A DNA stretch of 64,000 nucleotides from Nymphaea colorata (lineage: Eukaryota > Streptophyta > Magnoliopsida > Nymphaeales > Nymphaeaceae). The stretch lies in NCBI RefSeq assembly GCF_008831285.2, contig NC_045148.1:23975878-24039877 (forward strand), written 5' to 3'. Numbering within the stretch: the first letter of the stretch is position 1; every line of letters begins with the position of its first letter. The notes under the pieces were generated by a model that was not told the DNA's origin, did no database searches, and worked only from the letters and a program-made list of their open reading frames with translations. The translations under genes and the position numbers were made by a program. Below are positions 33,120 to 43,904 of this stretch, one piece after another.

Positions 33120-34856
33120 ACTAGACAAATTAGACCGGACAAATAATTAATGAGACCGATTAGGTTTGATGCATTTTTCTTCTAAAAAGTTACAAGTAAC
33201 CATTTATATTTATACAATTACCTACAAGCACATGCCCCACTGTCTTTAAGTATGAAAAATACCATTTTACGCTAATAAAAAAAATACCTGAATAGAAAAA
33301 TTTTTATGGGCCACATCTTTTTGACAATTTCTTCAATATTTTCGTCTATTTTATAAGTATCAATATTAATAAAAAAAAAAGGCCCACGGAGAGTGTATGT
33401 ACAAAATGTGATTTTTTTCATTTTTTTCATAGAAATTGCACAAGATTTTAACATTTTTCTTCAACTAATGAAGCAGGTATTTGTCAATCATTTTATTACG
33501 TCAAACAACTTTTCAATCTTTTTAACACCCTTTGTCATACAAAGAAATTCATCTATTTGAAAAACATTACTGTATTTGGATTTTCTGATTGCTGAAAATT
33601 CTTGTCAATCGATAATGTGAATAACGATTATATATGTAGTATATTTCAAATAAACTGAGACAGGAATTGGAGCCGTTTATTTTTCTTTGTTATCTTATTT
33701 GTCCATTCTTTTTGCACCAAAGATCTTACCTTTTCTGAAGGAACTGGAGCTACATCTCATGTGCTTCCATGCCTTTTTGGTTTTGAAACCTTGAAAAAAT
33801 TACAGATTCCCTTTATTAGGGACACATAAGATTTGTCACAAAAAATAGGATAATGGTAACCTCACCTAACCTATAGTAATAAAAATACATGTCCTACTGA
33901 GACTTGTAACTTGCTATGCTCTGTTGTAATAGGCCCTGACTCACCCTCCTCTAAAAGGCTGATTCATTCAGACCAACATGAGGGTCCAACCACATTGCAT
34001 TTTCAGGATCCACCGAGAGTGAATTTTTTTAAGGTCATCAGTCTTGAAGTTCCTCAGTAGAGATAGCATAAAAAAAAATATGTCTTCCATAACTTTGCAT
34101 TAGTCCTAGGTACTTCTGAAACTCAGTTCCTTAATTGTGGGAGGGGCACTTTAAACGGATGTCATATTTTCTATAACGAGTCAATGTTTCCCTGTAAACA
34201 AGACTTATTTCATTGAAAAGTTGTAATTTGTAAAGGAACAGTTTCATAGTTGATTATTTTTATATTAGCCTTAAATGACACTATATTTTCCAGTCTTCAT
34301 TAAAATTGTGAAACAGACAGTTCTAAAGAAACTTCTTCAGTATTTCCTATGGACTTCTTGCTTCCATTTGCATGTGCACTGCACCTTAGGTATGTCTGCG
34401 TGACTGGTTGAGTTTCAGTTTGGGACTGCATTCTAGGATGAAGAGGTTGGAAAGGCTGAGCCGGTGGAAACATTCAGTTTTTACCAGCTAGTTAGCAGCT
34501 TTTCATTTCACGTCCTTTATTTTTTATATTTTCTTCCACATGATCTTTCCTTTCTAATCTTTGTGCTGATAATAGTGTAACTTGCTGAAATTGAGTCATT
34601 AGAAAACAAGTCCTGAAAATTTCTGGGTTATTCAATTGCTTTGAATTTCCTGAAAACAGTACTTGCCATGAATTTTAAAAAGAAACAGTCTCAAATAATG
34701 TCATCTACCAACAAATTGGATTTTGAACTGGATTTTTGGCCATCTCAATTAATGTCCAAAACATGTACGTCTATATGTGATTAAGGTACATTGTTTGTTA
34801 GAGGTAACTTTAGACTGTTTGTGCGGCTGCAGATGTCCTCATGAGTATAAGAAACA
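33120..34856. other. Intergenic, no supported gene
   Basis: Only short ORFs without domains. Nothing beyond AT-rich unique-looking sequence was recognised. Confidence 0.4.
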
Positions 34857-35087
34857 TGTTAAATTTGACATGGTTTAATTTGACATGCAACCTTGGTTAA
34901 ATCTTACCATGTTGTTGAGAAAAAAGTAAATTAAAACAAAAACATAGCCAACATGAAATACGAAAACAGAAAAGATGCAAGTGTCAATCGCAAAATGGAG
35001 AGGGGTGATAAGAGGCAGCTGAAGCGGGCAGTTGCGTGCTTGCTTCAAATAATAGTGGTAATATGTGCTTATTTCTTTGGTACTGGT

Positions 35088-35250
35088 TACGACACGATTC
35101 ACCGGTGGAAAAAACAACCGTTGAAGTTTTATAGTGGTGAAGACATATATGGGTGTTAACATTTAACAATCACCAGTATACATACGATTTAACGGCGACA
35201 AAAATCCACCGTAGGGCATATATACCAGCCACAAAAATCACCGGTATGGA
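35088..35250. repeat. Motif array in copy A (ACCGGT / AGCGGTG-like)
   Basis: Short words TTCACCGGTGG, TATAGTGGTGA, TCACCAGTATA, TTTAACGGCGA and ATCACCGGTATGG recur in both orientations within 160 bp. The corresponding arrays are 31966-32160 and 44486-44640. Resembles subterminal binding-site clusters of CACTA elements. Confidence 0.55.
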
Positions 35251-37118
35251 TAAATATCGACACCTTTCTCCTAGCAAGTTCCAGTTCCAATCAATCAAAG
35301 ATATGTCTCACGGGATCTATTCCTTACAAGCCAATGCACTAAGTGGAAAGAAATTGCAGCCACATGTTGAAAGACATTGTTGGAAAGATGAAATCAGCCC
35401 TGAAAAATAAAGTATTCTGTTGCTTTCACTGTTACAATTTCCCTCCATCAAAAGGTGTATCTATACATCAAGAAATCATGGAAACTGCCAACCAAAAAAA
35501 AGAAGCCAATTTCACCTTTCATCATGTTCCCAGCTTTCATACAATGAAGAACAAAATGATATTCTTCCTTTGGTGCTTTTAGTATCCACCTTCAGATTAG
35601 TTTTACATGTTGGCTAATTCTTTGGTTTATTTTTACAGGTTGACTAATTCTTTTTTTTTATTTCTATCAAAGTATCATACTTAAAATTAATTTTAGTTAA
35701 CAAAGGAAAAACATCCTCCGTTTTTGTGTTTGCAGTTTTCAACGAACAAGGAATGATCCTTTTGGTTCTATATTCTAGTTCCTTAATTTTTATGTGTGAG
35801 ATATTTCCACAAAAATCTTTGCCTTAGAGGCAAAATTCCATAATCAATCCTGCATATTGCCACATCAAAAACACTGAGATACTTTTTTACATATATATCT
35901 CACTTTCAGTCATTGACATTTTTGAAACCATACTCTTCAACTTGGTTCACTTAGTAGCTCATGTTGGTTGTAAGATCCATAATACCTTTTACATATATAT
36001 AGCTATTAGAGAGTTACATCTTTCTACTTAAACTCATCCCCACAATCTTGATCTATATAATTTTGGAGTTTGTACGGAAGCCATTAATTAGCAATTTTTT
36101 CTTTTTAGTTTTATTTTCTGGATAATATTTTCAATTTGAAGGGATAATTTCATCATTTGGGTGACTAATATTTTTTAGGGCTTTAGCCTTCTTTCAGGCG
36201 GTGGGTAAAATCCTGCTTACCTGAAGGGATAATTTAATCATTTGGGTGATTACTTCAATACTTTTGACGAGATCAAACGTTTGTTTGAAAAACAGAAGGA
36301 AAAGTTAGGTGGACACTTGGTGTTTCTCAAAAGGAGTTATCTCTTACTTTTCTCATTTAATTTGTGGAGCAGTGTGTCTTAACATTGAAAACATTGTTTG
36401 TTTGGATTTTTAGATTTAAATACATTGACGTCGCACGTAGTGATTGCGAAAACATATATACGTTACATTTTTACAGTTGAATTAAAAAAAACTATGTGTT
36501 AAACTGTTTTTAAATCCCATGTACGGGGACTTTCTGTAGTGAGATTGATCATCAATATTGATGTATACACATGCAGCTACATTCTATAATGCAATTGTTA
36601 CGTTACAAAGAATTTTATCATGAAGGAGCACGATTTGTAATGCAGCGACAGCTGCATGTATAAGAGATTCTGAACATCATCTTTACTTTACTCTGTGCAA
36701 CTAAAATCTTTCTTGGTTGGGTCCTGAAATTATTTTTTTACAAAGTGTGAGTCAACCAGACCCCTACTGAAACCCAAAAGGTTGTAGGATAATAATTGAA
36801 AAAAATAAAAGGGTCTTCACTAGAATTGTGTACAGAACAATGGGTCAACATCAAATTTCCCAAGACAAGTATAAGTGGCTTTTTGTTGACTTCTTTTCTG
36901 ATTCCTTCTCAAATTTTATGTCTCCTCACTCTCTTGAATCTTGTTCTTCGCCTTCTATTTGTAACGTCTTTATATTGAGCAACAAAAAGTCCCCACCATC
37001 TGTGGCGATCGGCGAGCACACCGGAGCTTGAGCAGCGGCAGTAAAACCCAACAACAACAAGTATTATTTTTTCTTTCTCTCACCCCCTCAAGTTTCTTCT
37101 ACATTTCTTTCTTTGAGG

Positions 37119-37365
37119 GTGTTCTACTATGTCACCGGTGCACGGGGTACGGGTGCCGGTGCAATACATCTCAAAAAATTGCGGTGCGGCGGTGGAGCGA
37201 TGGTATTTATTATTATTATTAATTTATTATTATAATATATTAATAATATCAAATTTGATAAAAAAATTGAAATCAATAAGGTGTGGGCTGGGTGTGAATC
37301 TGGGTCGCAGATGTGGCGCGGGTGCATCACCAGGGTTGCCACACCCCGATGACATAGGTGTTCTA
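37119..37365. mobile_element. hAT MITE with perfect 8-bp TSD, empty site in copy B
   Basis: The element is 37127-37357 (231 bp). It begins CTATGTCACCGG and ends CCCGATGACATAG, imperfect inverted repeats of about 12 bp. The 8-bp duplication GTGTTCTA lies at 37119-37126 and 37358-37365. The equivalent place in copy B (about 46443-46455) has a single GTGTCCTA with colinear sequence on both sides, the unoccupied site. Interior is GGTGCGGCGG-rich then (ATT)n. The CTATGTCACCGG start is typical of a common plant hAT group. Confidence 0.95.
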
Positions 37366-37659
37366 TGGCGAAATCAGGCCCCTCATTTTTTATCTGTTTT
37401 CTCCTTTTTAACTGACGTGGAATATGCCCAAAACTTTTTTTTTTCTTTGGTTGCTCGTGCTGCACACTGCAAGGGCTCATTATCAACTTGACCCCACCTG
37501 AGGACAAAGAATAGCAGATTTGGCCGAAAAATAGATTCGGTACTATGGGGCTCCTTGGTGAAATAGAGTCTAGCAGGGGGTAGTAACAGTGAACCTTTTT
37601 TTTATTGATTTGTGCCATTTTTCTTTTCTGTTGTTCAGGAGCAAGCAAGAAGGCTCTTT

Positions 37660-40079
37660 GTAGTCGGTGTGCATGCAGTATTACAAGGCACTCCGAGCTC
37701 TCTAATTGAGTCCTATTATATTTGCTTACACAATTGTAGGATTTGTTTTAAGACAGGTCAAATAAAATAGTGTTTACAACGATTTGATAAACACTTAGAA
37801 AAATTAAAAGCATAATATCATTGTATGGATTGGTTTTACGATAACATTGGCATGAGTATGTTAACCATCATCCATATTAAGATACTATGCATAATGTCAC
37901 ATATGTATATTTCATGATGGTCACAACAGAATATATTATTGCATTTCAGAACCCAGATTTGATAGACTATCTAAACAAGACATAGTGTGTCAACTGCAGG
38001 CATGTACAAATACAATTCATGCTTGCACACTGTAACTACAATATGTTTGTTTATGCCCTACGACCCAATACTTTAGGACGAGAACCATAACGAATAACCT
38101 CTACATTTGGTCAGGACAATGAATGAGTTTTCCCACCCAAGGCATTTGCATATTTTGTGTGAACCACAGTTGCGGGATAACCTTTTCCACCTTTTTTCTC
38201 TCTCTTCCTCTTTCTCCCCTCAAACCCACCAGTTATGTTGCAGAAGTGTAACGTAAATCTTGGATTTCCCCATTTTTTTAAACAACATAAGATTGAATGC
38301 ATGACAAAACAGAGAGGTTGGAATGATTGTGTTTTGCTCCTCTTCGTCTCGCTGCGGCGTCTTTCTTTTTACAATCGCCTTCAGTTTTCTATAACCACAT
38401 CAATTGGAGACTTCAGATTCTTGTTTGGACATAATGTCTTAAAAAGGCAGATTATGTCGGTTGGATTTCTCTTGTGCTACCCTCATGTGTGTTGATTGCT
38501 CTTCCATATCAACTTCCTTCTTGCCTTTTAGGGTCTTAGACCAAATCACCTCTAATGCATCGCCTCTCTCTCTGCCTCTATATTATCTGTCTCTTTCTCT
38601 CCCTCCCGATCCATCATGATTTCCACCGGTGAGTACTCACTACAACAAATGTTGGAAACCGGATTTAGGATCGAGCCATTAGGATCGGTTTGTAGATCCT
38701 TTACTAAATCTCAACATCAAAAAGATGTGTTACTTGTGACAATAAAGCCAATCCCTCGCCCTCTTTCTGGTGAAAATCCACCTTCCACTCATCCCTGTGT
38801 CTCTTGCCATTGCAGCATGCACTGATGTCAAGCATCCATCACAATCGACCGATTGTCACTGACAGAAGAGGTGAAGAAGAAGAAAGGTTCCTCAACTCTG
38901 TCATTGCTTCCCAAATTTTTCTGCTTCATCAAAAAATCCATGATTCACCTGCTTTGTTGCTCGTTTTCTGGCATTTCTCCTTGCTCAGTTTGCTGGTTGC
39001 TCAATTTGCCATCGTCATGTTGTTGTTCAACAACTTTGCTTGCAGCAATCGCCGAATTGCTGGTTCGCTCGGATCGAATAGGAGTTTGGTTTTTGAATAT
39101 TTGTCAAAAATAAGTGAAAATATATGGTTAATAAAAATTTCAAGAAATATTAAAAATTAATTAGAATCTGGCAGGTCTCACTCTTAACTTGGCCATGAAA
39201 TGTAATCTGTTTGAAGTCGGCTCAATTGGATGAGCGCGAGAATTAGGGGATGCACAGGTGACCAACTCTTGGTAGAAGTCAAAGGAAGAGCTTGAGAAAT
39301 CTGGCCGCATATTAAGGGGGATATGGGCTTTTTCTTTGAAATTTTGGTTTAAGGTGGCTGCATGTTAGTTGTTTTCTTTTGTGGATTAATGTCTTTGTTT
39401 CACTTTGACCCTCACATTTTGCCCAACATATTCATTAGCTCCAGCATTAATTCTGTGGATTAATGTCTGGATTTCTCATGTTTTGTTGATTTGCTTGATT
39501 GTCACATGTGACAGAAGAAACGTAGGGTTTCCTTCATCTTTTCTGTTGTTTCAATTGTGGCTTTTTTTTTTTGTTTGATTTTTTGTTGACTCTGCTAAGA
39601 ATGCAGAATCTCATGTTTGGATGATGTGACTAACGTGGATTGGTTCCTTCTCTTTTTGTTTTGTCAGGCTTGGGTTGAAGATACAGGGGTTAGGAAGGTG
39701 AGGTATTCTGGTTCTTCGCTTCTTTTTCTTCTTTTGATTGTCTAGGATTTGGTTGATCTAGTTTCCATGGGCATGGGCACATCAGCTCTTTTATCTTCCC
39801 CATTTTTATTAGACTTTTTGGGAAGCGGTTGTAAATATGGTATAGAGATGGTTGGTTGGCATTCATTTGACATGAAATTTCCATATCTTGCATTATATTT
39901 ATTTGTACAAATGTGAAGCTTCCACCCCTTCCCTCCCTCCTCTCTCTCCTTTCGTTTGATCTTTTTCTACCAAACATTGCCAACCAGAATTACCCAACGC
40001 CTTTTTATCGTCAAAATCAGACGCCAAATTTTGTGGGCTCATTCAGGCGAACCAGAGCCACTCAACCCTGGTCCCTTCT
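37660..40079. other. Intergenic with CACTA-like end, no supported gene
   Basis: Short ORFs only. CT-rich 5'UTR-like text occurs at 38160-38220, 38560-38620 and 39920-39960, but no coding exon with domain support follows. The CACTA-like end at 38638 is listed separately. Confidence 0.35.
38635..38720 (+). mobile_element. Possible CACTA left end
   Basis: CACTACAACAAATG at 38638-38651 is a known style of CACTA terminus. It is followed by GGATTTAGGATCGAGCC and ATTAGGATCGGTTTG, repeated words like the subterminal motifs of these elements. The opposite end was not found and no transposase is present. Confidence 0.45.
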
Positions 40080-41452
40080 CCAGCCATCACCACCAAACCT
40101 GGCCACAGCCACAGGTGCCAAATGGTTACACTCGATTATGGTGTTGGCCAAGGCTTAACCGTTCCATACAATTCACTCAGGCTACAGTGATTGGTTATCC
40201 AACACCCTGCCCTCTCTTTTTTTCATGCTCTTTCTCCACCAATAGAAAAGAATGCGAGGTGAGGATAGACATATTATGAACCTTTTACTCTTTTTAGTTA
40301 TTCTGTAGGTTCTACATCCCCACTTCTATTAATGAGAATATTCTTTGCTGTCCAGGCATCTCTTCTACATTTCTATTTTCGAATTTCCCCTCCATTGAAG
40401 ACTGAGATTAATTTAGGCTGTCCCCATAATTTGGCCGTAGTCTTTCATATTTCTATTTTCCTTTTAACGAGTTCAGAAGAAATCTAGTCTGAGTTAAAGA
40501 TTAAGCTTGGCTTGAATACTTAAGATACAATAAAAATTAAACTCCGGTCTGTGCTCTCATTCAAACACACTGGGACCTGAGTTATGCCAAACTGAAAATC
40601 TTGAATTTATTTTTAAGGATTAATGCACTTGAAGAGAAATACATCAGTTTTTATTGAATATAATTTTTTTATTATATTTTTTGCACATAGGCCCTCATTT
40701 GATTAAGGTTACTGCAATCTTTAGGTGTGATTGAGATACTACACATTCATGTTTAATCCAGTCATTACCACCAATCCTGTCCACAGCCACAGGTGCTGAA
40801 TGGTTACACTCAATTCGGGTATTGGCCAAGGCTTAACCATTCCATACAATTCACTTAGGCTACAGTGACTGGTTATCCAACACCCCATCCTCTTTTTTTT
40901 CATGCTCTTTCCCCACCACTAGAAAGGAATATGAGGAGACGATAGACTGATTATGAAGCTTTTACTCTTTTTAGTTATTATGTAGCTTCTATATCTCCAC
41001 TTCTATTAATGAGAATATTCTTTGCTGTCTATGCATCTGTTCTACATTTCTATTTTCAAATTTTCCCTTCCCTGAAGACCAAGATCAATTTAGGCTGTCC
41101 CCAGAATTTGGCCGTAGCCTTTCATGTTTATATTTTCATTTTAACGAGTTCAGAAGAATCCTAATCTAAGTTAAAGATTAAACTTGAATCCTTAATTTAG
41201 GGTAAAAATTAAACTCTGTTTGGCACTCTCATTCAAACACAGAACACTATATTCTGCACTTTCAGTTGGTCCTGAGTCATGTCAAACTGAAAATCTTAAA
41301 TTTCTTTTTAAGGATTAATGCACTTGAAGAGAAGTACGTTAGTCTTTACTGGAATATAATTTATTATCATTATTTTTAGCACGTAGGCCCTGATTTGATT
41401 AAGGTTACTACAATCTTCAGGTGTGATTGAGATACTACACACACATGTTTGC
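40080..41452 (+). repeat. Tandem duplication, two units of about 685 bp
   Basis: Unit 1 is 40080-40757 and unit 2 is about 40758-41452. Landmarks in the same order include CACAGCCACAGGTGC, TTGGCCAAGGCTTAACC, TTAATGAGAATATTC, AATTTAGGCTGTCCCC, TTAACGAGTTCAGAAG, AAGGATTAATGCACTTG and GTGTGATTGAGATACTACAC. Small indels separate the units. No coding region or terminal repeat was recognised in the unit. Confidence 0.9.
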
Positions 41453-41980
41453 TCCTCCATGAAACGGATTGACTTGCCAAAATCTCTTCAAAGCTACATA
41501 TAGTCAAGTGGTCATGCATGATATGTTGATTCTCTGTATGTCCTCGTGCTTGAAAGGTTTCAATCATTTTCCTTCTATGTTTCCTGTTATTTGAGCAAAT
41601 AGGGATGGGTAAAGTAGCCAACTTTTTGGCTTATGCTGCTTGCTAAAGCATAAGCCTTCTGCTTGTTTCCTGTAGCGTGAGAGAAGGCTTTAGACCTAAA
41701 GTAATCTGACTTTTGTGTTCTGGGATGTAATATAGGGTATGCATGTAAGTTTATTAAGACTTTATTTCTAAGTCTTCTGACTATCTTGCTCAAAGTGACC
41801 ATGAGGGCATTTATTTTGGTGTTACCCTTGGCATAATTGCTCTAGAATAAGAACTGTCGCCATAATTGCGTCTGGTTCCTATTCCATGTGCAGCATGAAC
41901 AGAAACATCTTGTTCGAATGTTCTTGCAACCAGGTGCATCTGTTCCTCTTGGAACAGATGCTTGGTTGTAAATAATCAAC

Positions 41981-42023
<43 letters not shown>

Positions 42024-43900
42024 TGCATGGGTATGTGTGTATATAACTTCTTTATGTCGATATTCATTTAGCCGAATTGAACATATTGCAATTAATAAAA
42101 ATGAAAAGCACATTTCCAGTTAATAATTTGTTGTTAATATTACTGATCATTTAGTAAAATTTGTGTATGTTTTCTTCCATAAAGTACTTGCAGATCAACA
42201 GCAATCTTTATGTTGATGAACCTAATGGAATAAAATTATAAAATATATACAGATATAAGTATGTATCTATGTATACACACACACACACCCACAGAGACAC
42301 ACACAAATATGCTTATGGAGCACCCATCTCTTATTGAGTGTCTATTTGCTAGGTTGAAGAGCAACAAGGGATTTTCCATCTTCATCTATATTTTGCAATC
42401 TATCTATTTCTCAATGTTGTCTGAAGTATCTACTTTTGCGGACTTGAATGTGAGCTTATGAATCTCTAACAATATGAAGTAACAGCATTCTTGGTCACTG
42501 TAATGACCAGCTCTTTATTATGAACCTCATGGTTTGGAACTCTTGACTTCAAATGATGACAAACTGCTAATTGATCTAACAACATCAGATCCACGGCTTC
42601 AATGTGTAGTTTCTGATGAGGTTCATTTCTGTTTTCAGTTTCATTGTAGTGCTCATGAGTAGTTTTATTGCTTTTCAATATTATTCTTGGATTTATACTT
42701 CATATTTCTAGTCAACTAAAAAAGTATATCACATGAGAGCATGGACATTATGTTCATACATTAAGCTTATTATCTCTTATTTTGGAGAGAAAATGTTATT
42801 TTCATTTAGACAACCTCTATCTTCACTTATTACATTAGTTGCTTGACTAGATTGGAATTGTTATACTCATTTAGCTCTGTATGAATCCCTAAAACCGATG
42901 CATGGCCAAGCTCAGCCAAAGGATCTTGAACACATAGAAACACATGTATAGAACGTTAACTCAATATTGTAAAGTTGGTATGTTACTTCAACATGGATTT
43001 TTAGGATAGGATAAATCTTAAACTTACTATTGCTATAATTCAGTGTTTCAGGTTTATTAAAGACCATTGGTTGTTGGTTTTGGCAAGGTATTTTTTGTTT
43101 CAACCTTCCTTGATAATATGCCATAAACCATGGAAATTGGATATGGACTTAAAGAAAAGGAAATCCCTCCTTGACTATGCTTTTTATTCTCATTGCTAAT
43201 GTATTTCAAAAAGGACTGGTGGAATCTATTTTAACAGCAGTGTGACTTTAACTTGTACATATAAGAAACTTTGCTATTATAATCTCTATAAGATCCATAA
43301 TGTTGGTAGATACATGTTCCTTTTTTTTTTGGTTCTTTCAGTAGTCTTTTAATATATTCGAACAATTTATAAAAGTTAAGAGAACTGTTAAACATGTTGT
43401 AGTTGTGGTAAGTCTTTAAAATACCTTTTTTGTGTCTTCATGTGACTTTTGGCAATTTTATTGATGTCCACGGTGGGAATCTAAAATACATGAAGGGAGC
43501 CTATCTCTACAACAGAATCAGCATTTATTGATATTGATGATTTTGACAAACTTACTGAACCAGTTACAACTTGGAGATATTTGTATCAGTTTTTAAAATG
43601 TCCAATTGTCGATTGTTGTTTCATGTTCTCCATGAGAAAGGTGTTCTTTGTCACAGTCATAAATTAGTTGCTATCTTTTTGTTGCAGCTCTGGTTAGATA
43701 TGTTGCTTTTTAAGATGTAAGAGGCAATGGGGCTTGTTAGAGTGTATTTAAAGCCCCACGGCAAAGTCCTAATTACGTCAAGTCTTTTATTCTCTACTCG
43801 AGGTAAATGTCTTATGTTATTTTAGTATTGATTGGTTGCTCGCATTTGAGTTATCATCATAGACTTAGTATTATTACCATGCACTTTTTGTGCATGTCAA
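41453..43900. other. Intergenic, no supported gene
   Basis: Contains the (AT)n(AG)n microsatellite at 41980-42023 and an AC-rich tract near 42275-42305. Otherwise short ORFs without domains. Confidence 0.4.
41980..42023. repeat. (AT)n(AG)n compound microsatellite
   Basis: About nine AT units followed by about twelve AG units. A similar compound tract lies at 56206-56264. Confidence 0.9.
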
Positions 43901-43904
43901 ATGT

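Larger units (their letters stand above)
34857..37660 (+). repeat. Dispersed 2.7-kb repeat, copy A
   Basis: Colinear with 44265-46805 (copy B) over its whole length. Shared landmarks: TTGACATGGTTTAATTTGAC (34863), the motif array at 35088-35250, TTCCAGTTCCAATCAATCAA, ACACATGCAGCTACATTCTA (36566), GGGTCTTCACT (36810), and GTGGCGATCGG (37001). It differs from copy B by a hAT insertion at 37127-37357. Open frames through it are short and not conserved in length between copies. No terminal repeats or LTR signals were found, so it could be a transposon of unknown class or a segmental duplication. Confidence 0.8.

Noticed and set aside
36530-36542. TTTCTGTAGTG as a CACTA right end in repeat copy A
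   Set aside because: Homology to copy B continues without a break through and beyond this point, so it is not an element boundary.
37127-37648. Two long opposing ORFs around 37129-37648
   Set aside because: Both run through the hAT insertion and its (ATT)n tract and are not conserved in copy B.
39205-39260. GGCTCAATTGGATGAGCGCGAG resembling the D-arm of a tRNA
   Set aside because: No matching T-arm (GGTTCGAATCC-like), no acceptor-stem pairing and no CCA-side stem could be found, so neither a tRNA nor a SINE is supported.
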